Shown in pieces: positions 1 through 5,939 of a stretch of DNA of 13,756 nt. Source of the stretch: Calditrichaceae bacterium. Its GTDB lineage: Bacteria > Calditrichota > Calditrichia > Calditrichales > Calditrichaceae. The stretch lies in NCBI GenBank assembly GCA_030592985.1, contig JAUVIB010000043.1, positions 1 to 13,756 on the forward strand, written 5' to 3'. The notes beneath the pieces are model-generated. The model was given only the letters and a program-made list of their open reading frames with translations. It ran no database searches and was not told the origin of the DNA. A program made the position numbers and the translations under genes. Within the stretch, counting starts at the first letter, position 1. The number at the start of each line of letters is the position of its first letter.

Positions 1-983
1 CGGTAGCAACCATGAAAGCCGGAAAATATGCCGGTGTAGAAATGAGCGCTGCCAATACAATAGAAGAGTGCTGGGATTTGGTTAATACTTCGGAAGAAAC
101 CGGCGTTCCTTGTATGATTTTAGAAAATGTCTGTTATGCCCGTGAAGCCATGGCAGTCTTAAAAATGGTTCGTGAAGGCCTGTTTGGCGAAATTGTACAT
201 GCAACTTGTGGCTATCAGCATGATCTTCGTGGCGTAAAATTTAATCCGGGAGTTGAATTTGGAAAAAATGCCAAAGGTGAAGCGCGTTGGAGAACCCAAC
301 ATTCATTAAAACGAAACGGTGATATTTATCCGACTCATGGCATTGGACCTGTGGCTACCTGGTTTAATATCAACAGGGGTAACCGGTTTGTCTCATTAAC
401 TTCGTCTGCAACAAAGGCAACCGGTTTACACGAATATATTGTTAATCATCCGGATGGTGGAAAAAATCATCCAAATGCTAAATTAAAATGGAAACTTGGT
501 GATATTGTTACAACAACTATTAGCACAGCAAATGGAGAAACAATTGTTGTTAGCCACGACACCAACTTGCCACGACCATACTCCTGGGGTTTTACGCTCC
601 ATGGCAATAAAGGTCTCTGGGGCGGTCAATTTGAAGGGGCCAGGATTTACATTGAAGGTAAATCTCCGGAGCATGAATGGGAGACCGGCGAAGCTTATGA
701 TAAATATATGAAAAAATATGACCACGTACTATGGCAAAAGGAAGAAGCTAAAGCAAAAGGGGCCGGACATGGGGGTATCGATTACTTTACAATAAAAGCG
801 TTTTTAAACAGTGTAAAAGCCGGTGTGCAGCCGCCTATCGATGTTTATGACGCTGCCGCCTGGAGCGCAATCACTCCCCTTTCAGAAGCTTCGATTGCCA
901 GTAATGGAGCGCCGCAATTCTTCCCTGAATTCACACGTGGTAAATGGATTAATAATAAACCCATTTTCGGCTTGGAAGGATAA
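1..983 (+). CDS. Gfo/Idh/MocA-family oxidoreductase, GH109-type (5' truncated by window edge)
   Basis: The reading frame is open from the window edge (first full codon at 3), so the N-terminus, with the NAD-binding Rossmann fold and any signal peptide, lies outside. What remains begins with the end of the nucleotide domain (MKAGKYAGVEMSAANTIEEC, the usual 'AlkaGKHV..E.P.a.t.eec' segment). It continues through the substrate domain, with GDIYPTHGIGP about 105 residues into the visible part and GHGGIDYF near the end. These motifs are typical of GH109 proteins, which use NAD to oxidise a sugar at C3 transiently before glycosidic cleavage. Family members include alpha-N-acetylgalactosaminidases but also other sugar oxidoreductases, so the substrate is not assigned. 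The next genes carry DUF1080 (3-keto-disaccharide hydrolase) domains, which supports a role in making or using 3-keto sugars. The stop codon is TAA at 981-983. Confidence 0.85.
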   Translation, partial: VATMKAGKYAGVEMSAANTIEECWDLVNTSEETGVPCMILENVCYAREAMAVLKMVREGLFGEIVHATCGYQHDLRGVKFNPGVEFGKNAKGEARWRTQHSLKRNGDIYPTHGIGPVATWFNINRGNRFVSLTSSATKATGLHEYIVNHPDGGKNHPNAKLKWKLGDIVTTTISTANGETIVVSHDTNLPRPYSWGFTLHGNKGLWGGQFEGARIYIEGKSPEHEWETGEAYDKYMKKYDHVLWQKEEAKAKGAGHGGIDYFTIKAFLNSVKAGVQPPIDVYDAAAWSAITPLSEASIASNGAPQFFPEFTRGKWINNKPIFGLEG

Positions 984-987
984 AAAG

Positions 988-999
988 ACAAAGCTTTGT
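988..999. repeat. 12-bp perfect palindrome after the GH109-type gene
   Basis: ACAAAGCTTTGT is a perfect 12-bp palindrome starting 5 nt after the preceding stop codon. It has no loop and no T-tract, so it is not a convincing intrinsic terminator. It could be a protein-binding site or chance in AT-rich DNA. The rest of the 105-nt gap (984-1088) is A/T-rich and ends in an AAGGAG ribosome binding site at about 1078-1083. Confidence 0.25.
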
Positions 1000-1088
1000 A
1001 ACGTAATAAAAATGGTTCTGCTCAAGTTTTACGGCAGTTTAATTAATAAAAAATAATATTATTACCACACAAATTAAAAGGAGAAATC

Positions 1089-1814
1089 ATGAAAGTATTA
1101 AGCGTTATCTTGCTGAGTATTATTTTACTCATAGGCTGTAATCAGAAAGAAAGTAATAACACGGATTCGACAAATGAAAAGATAAGTAAATCAGAAGCGC
1201 CTGTATCCGGTTTACTTGTGGACACAATTTTTACCTTTGATAACTATGAAACAGGGAAAACACCATCCGGCTGGACACAGTATTTTACCGGAACAGGAAC
1301 AAAAACGGATTGGAAAATCGTGGATGATAACGGAAATAACGTCTTAGCTCAACTATCTGAAGAGAATATCGAAGATCATTTTAACGAAATTGTATACAAT
1401 GGATTTAAAATTAAAAATGCAGAGTTAGAAGTTAGAATAAAGGGTTTTAAGGGAGAAATGGATAAAGGCGGCGGTTTTGTCTGGCGTTTTATTGATCGTA
1501 ACAATCATTATATTGTTCGTTCCAACCCTGAGGAAGATAATGTAGTGCTTTACAAAATGGAAAACGGAGTACGAACGGATTTACCATTGGTAGGCAAAGG
1601 AAAAACTTACGGAGTAAAAGTTGAGCCACTCGGTCTTGACTGGAATACTTTAAGAATAACTATTTTGGATGATTTGTTTACCGTTTATCTGAATGACAAA
1701 CAACTATTTCAAGTAAAAGATAAAACTTTTACCAAAGAGGGTAAAATCGGTCTTTGGACGAAAGCAGATGCCGTAAGCTACTTCGATGATTTTAAAATTA
1801 AAAGTATTAAGTAA
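1089..1814 (+). CDS. Exported lipoprotein with DUF1080-like/LamG-like jelly-roll domain
   Basis: A 241-residue protein with a lipoprotein signal: a short basic start, a hydrophobic stretch (residues 3-15) and lipobox L-I-G-C, so Cys17 would be lipidated. A Ser/Asn/Lys-rich linker follows (about 18-40), then one beta-rich domain (about 45-241). That domain carries GGGFVWRFIDRNNHYIV, a W-N-T-L-R-I strand and the closing pattern GLWTKADAVSYFDDFKI, as in concanavalin-like domains often annotated DUF1080 or '3-keto-disaccharide hydrolase'. No catalytic residues can be named with certainty. The start is supported by AAGGAG ending about 5 nt upstream. It lies 105 nt after the GH109-type gene in the same direction and may bind or process the same glycan at the membrane surface. 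A purely carbohydrate-binding role is possible. Confidence 0.75.
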   Translation: MKVLSVILLSIILLIGCNQKESNNTDSTNEKISKSEAPVSGLLVDTIFTFDNYETGKTPSGWTQYFTGTGTKTDWKIVDDNGNNVLAQLSEENIEDHFNEIVYNGFKIKNAELEVRIKGFKGEMDKGGGFVWRFIDRNNHYIVRSNPEEDNVVLYKMENGVRTDLPLVGKGKTYGVKVEPLGLDWNTLRITILDDLFTVYLNDKQLFQVKDKTFTKEGKIGLWTKADAVSYFDDFKIKSIK

Positions 1815-1958
1815 ATTTTAGTAGATTGGTTGAAATTATACTTTCACGATGTTAATCAATTTAAATAACCTTTCTGTTTAGCAGGATAATCAGGGTTTTA
1901 TCAAGAATAAATCAGAATTCGCAATAATAAAAGATAATTTAACTCTGTAACAATTCAA

Positions 1959-2023
1959 TTGTCATTCTGGTATGTTACCTGCTTTAAACATACAGGTAAA
2001 AGCTTTAACCGGAATCTAAATTT
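1959..2023 (+). repeat. Structured GTCATT...AATCTA hairpin repeat (long form)
   Basis: This lies in the 235-nt gap (1815-2049) before the isomerase-DUF1080 gene. It begins TTGTCATTCT and ends GGAATCTAAATTT, the same borders as the repeat at 13708-13745. The outer arms ATTCTGG (1964-1970) and CCGGAAT (2009-2015) pair over 7 bp with one G-U. Inside is a second perfect 7-bp stem, TTACCTG (1975-1981) with CAGGTAA (1993-1999), around an 11-nt loop. This nested design fits a dispersed extragenic palindrome. It could also affect RNA processing or translation of the next gene, whose start is 26 nt downstream. The rest of the gap shows no gene and no clear promoter. Confidence 0.6.
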
Positions 2024-2049
2024 GGATAATTCAAAAAAAAGGAAAACCG

Positions 2050-3504
2050 ATGAAGAAATTTATATTTTTTTTAATGATGCTAATTTTCATTGGCCTAACA
2101 TCTCAGGATATTTTTGCTCAAAAGACATTAGCGGGTGTTAAAGAAGAGATAGCAAAAACTGATTACAGCGAGGTAAGAATAAAAGAAATTCCCATGGCAA
2201 TGCAGTGCTGGACTTTCAGGAACCTTACCTTTTACGAAACGCTTAAGAAAGTAAATAAACTGGGTATCAAATACCTTGAAGCTTTCCCCGGTCAAAAACT
2301 ATCCGAAGATAGCGATAAAAAGTTCGGCCCCGGACTAAATGATGAAGATATGACCACAATAAAGAAGAAACTCAAAGAATATGGTATTACCTTGCGGGCA
2401 TTTGGTGTAACTAACTTCGAAAACAATGAAGAGGCGGCAAAAGAAACCTTCGAATTTGTTAAAAAGATGGGTATAAAAGTATTAGTCCTCGAGCCTAAAT
2501 ATGATGATTACTCGATTATCAATAAAATGGTTAAAAAGTATAACATAAAAGTGGCCATTCATAATCATCCCAAACCTTCAAAATATTGGAATCCGGAAAC
2601 GGTTCTTAAAAATGTTAAAGGCTTAGATAGCAGAATTGGAATTTGCGGAGATACGGGACACTGGCTGAGAAGCGGCATTAATCCTCTTGAGGCTTTAAGG
2701 ATTTGCAAAGGTAGAATTATCAACATGCACCTTAAAGATCTTGATCAATTTGGTGTAAAAAAAGCTACCGATGTCCCCTTTGGTTCAGGAAAAGCAAACA
2801 TTCATGATATTTTAGCCGAATTAACACTGCAAAATTATAGGGGAAGTATGTCCGTTGAGCATGAAAGGGATGATGAACAACCCGATCCCAGCAGCTCTAT
2901 TGCCAAAGGACTTACTTATATTAAAAGCATCACTTACTACCAGGGATATGAAGAATTGATACATTGGGGCGGCAACAGTTATAACAAACACGGCTGGAAC
3001 CATTACGGTCCCGGATATTTTGAATTGGATAAACAAAGTGGTATCATCACTTCAAGCGGCGGTATGGGCTTGTTTTGGTACAGTGCAAAAAAATACAGTA
3101 ATTTTACCGTCGATTTGGAATACAAATGCGATGTGCCTCATACAAATTCCGGTGTTTTTATTCGCGTTCCTAATTTTGTGATAAGCAACGATTACATTCA
3201 TCATTCCTTTGAAATCCAAATTGATGATGAAGCGGATCCTGTTCACCGTACGGGAGCAGTGTATGATGCTAATCCTGCCTTAAAAAATGCCGCAAAACCA
3301 ACTGGTGAATGGAACCATTATCGGATCACATTTAAAGGAGACAATATAAAAGCAGAATTAAATGGCACCTTGGTTAATGACTGGAATGCCAAACCTGCCG
3401 GTAAAATTAAAGATTTCTCTTCCAACGGTTTTATTGGCCTGCAAAACCATGATTCTAAGTCCAAGATTTCCTTTAGAAATATTTTTATTAAAGAGTTAAA
3501 ATAA
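2050..3504 (+). CDS. Exported sugar phosphate isomerase/epimerase-like TIM barrel fused to DUF1080 domain
   Basis: A 484-residue two-domain protein. Residues 1-23 form a Sec signal peptide (MKKFIFFLMMLIFIGL, likely cut near IFA-QK), so it acts in the periplasm or outside. Residues about 45-293 are an AP-endonuclease-2/IolE-like TIM barrel. The expected divalent-metal ligands are visible: Glu148 (LVLEPK), Asp201 (GDTGHW), His227 (NMHLKD) and Glu270 (SVEHE), plus HNH at 171-173. Residues about 295-484 are a DUF1080 domain with NSGVFIR (366-372), FEIQIDDE (387-394), TGAVYD (401-406), GEWNHYRI (419-426) and LNG (437-439). DUF1080 proteins act on 3-keto-glycosides, by hydrolysis or by elimination/hydration, and the barrel is the kind expected to isomerise or epimerise a keto-sugar. 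One chain could therefore catalyse consecutive steps. The start follows an A-rich AAAAGGAAAA ribosome binding site. Only 10 nt separate it from the kduD-like gene. Confidence 0.88.
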   Translation: MKKFIFFLMMLIFIGLTSQDIFAQKTLAGVKEEIAKTDYSEVRIKEIPMAMQCWTFRNLTFYETLKKVNKLGIKYLEAFPGQKLSEDSDKKFGPGLNDEDMTTIKKKLKEYGITLRAFGVTNFENNEEAAKETFEFVKKMGIKVLVLEPKYDDYSIINKMVKKYNIKVAIHNHPKPSKYWNPETVLKNVKGLDSRIGICGDTGHWLRSGINPLEALRICKGRIINMHLKDLDQFGVKKATDVPFGSGKANIHDILAELTLQNYRGSMSVEHERDDEQPDPSSSIAKGLTYIKSITYYQGYEELIHWGGNSYNKHGWNHYGPGYFELDKQSGIITSSGGMGLFWYSAKKYSNFTVDLEYKCDVPHTNSGVFIRVPNFVISNDYIHHSFEIQIDDEADPVHRTGAVYDANPALKNAAKPTGEWNHYRITFKGDNIKAELNGTLVNDWNAKPAGKIKDFSSNGFIGLQNHDSKSKISFRNIFIKELK

Positions 3505-3514
3505 GAGAGAGACA

Positions 3515-4276
3515 ATGATCTTAGACAAATTTAAATTAGACGGAAAAACAGCGTTGGTTACCGGTGGTAACAAGGGTATTGGTAAATCGTATGCCACAGC
3601 CTTAGCCGAGGCCGGTGCTGATATTGTAAGTGTATCTTACGAAAAGGATTTTTTGGAGATTGAAAAAATAGTAACAAAGATTGGAAGAAAATTTAAAGGT
3701 TATACAAGTGATTTCTCAGATAGGAAATCACTCTATAGATTCATAAAAAATGTAAATAAAGACATAGAAAAGATTGACATCTTAATTAACAATGCCGGAA
3801 CCATAATGCGCAATCCCATATTAGAACACTCTGATGAATACTGGGATAAAGTGATTGAAGTCAACTTAAGCGCACAATTTTTATTAACAAGAGAAATTGG
3901 CCGGGGTATGATTGAAAGGAGCTATGGGAAAATCGTTTTTATCGCTTCCCTGCTCTCCTTTCAGGGCGGCATTACCGTTCCCGGATATGCTGCAAGTAAA
4001 GGTGCTATTAAACAGTTAACACAATCATTTGCTAATGAATGGGCATCCAAAGGCATTAACGTTAATGCGATTGCACCCGGATATATTTCCACAGATAATA
4101 CGGCGGCTTTACGCGCTAATGAGCAAAGAAATAAATCTATTCTTGAAAGGATTCCTCAGGGACGCTGGGGTGAAACAGAAGATTTAGCCGGAACAGCTGT
4201 CTTTTTATCCTCGGCAGCTTCTGATTATCTGAATGGAAGTGTTATTACCGTTGACGGCGGATGGATGGGAAGATAA
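3515..4276 (+). CDS. kduD: KduD-type SDR: 2-deoxy-D-gluconate 3-dehydrogenase / 2-dehydro-3-deoxy-D-gluconate 5-dehydrogenase
   Basis: A 253-residue classical short-chain dehydrogenase without a signal peptide, so cytoplasmic. The cofactor motif TGGNKGIG is at 16-23 and NNAG at 92-95. The catalytic Ser145 (IASLLSFQGG), Tyr158 and Lys162 (YAASK) are intact. The stretches SLLSFQGGI..P.Y.ASK, NEWA...INVNAIAPGY, E-Q-R....ERIP.GRWG and ITVDGGW are diagnostic of the KduD group, which interconverts 2-keto-3-deoxy-gluconate and its 5-keto form in uronate degradation. The gene sits directly behind the keto-sugar isomerase/DUF1080 fusion and no other kdu/pectin genes are in the window. It may therefore reduce a keto-sugar released by the preceding enzymes instead; that alternative is an inference. 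The ribosome binding site is weak (AGAGAGAGACA), which suggests coupling to the gene 10 nt upstream. Confidence 0.8.
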   Translation: MILDKFKLDGKTALVTGGNKGIGKSYATALAEAGADIVSVSYEKDFLEIEKIVTKIGRKFKGYTSDFSDRKSLYRFIKNVNKDIEKIDILINNAGTIMRNPILEHSDEYWDKVIEVNLSAQFLLTREIGRGMIERSYGKIVFIASLLSFQGGITVPGYAASKGAIKQLTQSFANEWASKGINVNAIAPGYISTDNTAALRANEQRNKSILERIPQGRWGETEDLAGTAVFLSSAASDYLNGSVITVDGGWMGR

Positions 4277-4283
4277 AACAGGT

Positions 4284-4357
4284 AATAGTGAAGAATGTGT
4301 TCTTTGCACTTGGAAAAAAAAAATATGATTTTACTGGTTTTCACTATTCATTTTTTT
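4284..4357 (+). terminator. Possible terminator between convergent gene sets
   Basis: AATAGTGAA (4284-4292) pairs perfectly with TTCACTATT (4340-4348), and TTTTTTT follows at 4351-4357. The 47-nt loop is long for an intrinsic terminator. A compact alternative hairpin uses AGTG/AAGAA (4287-4295) with TTCTT/CACT (4300-4310) and a 2-nt bulge, but it lacks a T-tract. The right arm reaches the stop codon of the convergent small gene. The position directly after the kduD-like gene fits a terminator, but the structure is weak. Confidence 0.3.
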
Positions 4358-4578
4358 ACATCCGACGATGATTTTTCTTCTAACTTTCTATCAGATCGTT
4401 TTTCAACAACCATTTCAACTGCTTTCTTTTTATCTTTATTATAAAAAGAATCCATCGTACCATGGAGAGTCGTGGCCATTGAACCGCCACTTTTTCTGAT
4501 TCGTAAAGAAATTCTAACAAAAATGAGTATTATAAAAACGAGTAAGCCAATAGACAATAAAAATTCAAACTGTTCCAT
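4348..4578 (-). CDS. Small single-helix membrane protein, unknown function
   Basis: 76 residues if it starts at the ATG at 4578; an upstream in-frame ATG at 4602 would add 8. The inner start is preferred because GAGG lies about 9 nt before it, while nothing similar precedes the outer one. Residues about 5-24 (FLLSIGLLVFIILIFVRISL) form one hydrophobic helix. Basic residues follow (RIRKSGG), so the C-terminus probably faces the cytoplasm. The tail is strongly charged (DKKKAVEMVVEKRSDRKLEEK) and probably helical. It is the last gene of the minus-strand run, 74 nt after the zinc dehydrogenase. I do not recognise the family. The clear start signal and membrane-protein composition argue for a real gene, but a link to the metabolic operon is not shown. 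Confidence 0.6.
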   Translation of the reverse strand: MEQFEFLLSIGLLVFIILIFVRISLRIRKSGGSMATTLHGTMDSFYNKDKKKAVEMVVEKRSDRKLEEKSSSDVKK

Positions 4579-4652
4579 AGTTGATACCTCAAAATATATC
4601 ATTTAATACACACTTCACAAAAAGGAATCACAAAAATACAGTCAGGCAAATT

Positions 4653-5921
4653 TTAAACTATAATTTTGTCAGCATTAGTTAATAAATAATCTTCCGCTTC
4701 TTTCGACCAAACCCCATTATTTTTTTTAATTATTATTGCTAATTCTGCAAATAATGGATTCGTTTTTCCGACACCTTCAAAATCATCTAACGCTGTTAAT
4801 AGAAGCGAAATCTGAGTATAAATCAGCTTTTTACCTCCGGGGATTTTTGGTAAATTTTGAACAGTTTCAGGCGTACAATTCAGACCACCCACATGCGTAA
4901 CCATAATTGCAGGATCTAAAATATCATTATCTATTAAATCAACTGCTTCTTTTAAATCATCGCTATTACTAGCTGCAGAACCGATAATATGATGCATGTT
5001 ATAATGAACATCATAAAAATTAATTTCAGCACTAAAATTCTTTTCTGAAGGACCGGCAAAAAAGTTCATACATCCTCCAATTGCCATAAGCTCGCTTGCT
5101 TGTTTTACTAAAGGTTTAATCGGTGCAAAAATAAACAGATCATCAAAACCTTTATTATCTGTTTCTTTCAGAATTTCCTCATTAGAAACATTTGAAGTAT
5201 TAATAAATAATAATTTTACTTCTTTTTCTTTAGATTTTTTAATCGGGAATATCTTTCTTGCTCTATCTAAACGATTTTGGTCAACATCAGTAACTACAAT
5301 TAATTTTGGCTTCCGTTCACTATTTAATAAAATATCTACAGCCGCCAGCCCCATTGGACCGCCACCTCCGAGAATTGCAAGATTACCACCATCTTCAATT
5401 CCCATTTCGTGCACATACTTATTGTTATTCTTATAATGGAATTGTTCTTTGAAAGCGGCAATTATGCAGGCTACAGGTTCGGCAAGTGATACCTTGAAAA
5501 ATGAATCCCCATAACAAGGAATAAGGCAATCCATTTCTAAAGCTTCTTTCGGAATAATAACTTTTGTCGCATTTCCTCCAATATATTGGAAAGAATAACC
5601 GATCGCTTCCTGTTCTTTTTCAGGGTAGTTTATTGCCGGTTGAATTGTGTATTTCATCCCTTCTTTGAATTTATCTCTATATTTTTTCCCAACTTTTAAA
5701 ATTGTACCACAAAATTCATGACCAATGAGAATAGGCGTTTCGGAAATATTATCCGGAACTCTTTTATGAGCCGCTCCTTGAATAACCGCTTTATAAGAGG
5801 ACATGCAGATGCTATTTGTTTCCATTTCGGCAAGAATTTCATCCTCTTTAATTTCAGGTAATTCAAATGATTCTAATCTTAAATCATTTTTTCCAAATAA
5901 TCTTAATCCTGTTGTCTTCAT
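4653..5921 (-). CDS. Zinc-type (MDR) sugar/polyol dehydrogenase, L-sorbose-1-phosphate reductase-like
   Basis: 422 residues from the ATG at 5921. A GTG at 5939 and an ATG at 5933 are also in frame, but GGAAGG directly before 5921 and the family-like beginning MKTTGLRLFGKNDLRLE favour 5921. This is a medium-chain dehydrogenase with catalytic-zinc ligands Cys39, His68-Glu69 (IGHEF) and Glu148 (SLAEPVAC), and a Rossmann motif LGGGGPMG (183-190) ending at Asp212 (VTDVD), which favours NAD(H). The four-cysteine structural-zinc loop of ordinary alcohol dehydrogenases is absent. The length and the C-terminal extension (about 365-422) resemble the L-sorbose-1-phosphate reductase group of COG1063, which interconverts a ketose phosphate and a hexitol phosphate. 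Its N-terminal region immediately follows the E1 stop codon (5940-5942), so the two are probably translationally coupled. The substrate is inferred to be a polyol, ketose or phosphate thereof. Confidence 0.8.
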   Translation of the reverse strand: MKTTGLRLFGKNDLRLESFELPEIKEDEILAEMETNSICMSSYKAVIQGAAHKRVPDNISETPILIGHEFCGTILKVGKKYRDKFKEGMKYTIQPAINYPEKEQEAIGYSFQYIGGNATKVIIPKEALEMDCLIPCYGDSFFKVSLAEPVACIIAAFKEQFHYKNNNKYVHEMGIEDGGNLAILGGGGPMGLAAVDILLNSERKPKLIVVTDVDQNRLDRARKIFPIKKSKEKEVKLLFINTSNVSNEEILKETDNKGFDDLFIFAPIKPLVKQASELMAIGGCMNFFAGPSEKNFSAEINFYDVHYNMHHIIGSAASNSDDLKEAVDLIDNDILDPAIMVTHVGGLNCTPETVQNLPKIPGGKKLIYTQISLLLTALDDFEGVGKTNPLFAELAIIIKKNNGVWSKEAEDYLLTNADKIIV

Positions 5922-5939
5922 ACTACCTTCCATTATCAC

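Noticed and set aside
1959..2141. 60-codon plus-strand open frame before the isomerase-DUF1080 gene
   Set aside because: It begins inside the hairpin repeat, runs into the signal-peptide region of the real gene in another frame and has no ribosome binding site.
4314..4323. Run of ten A (T-tract on the minus strand) as terminator of the minus-strand operon
   Set aside because: I found no stable hairpin immediately before it on the minus strand.
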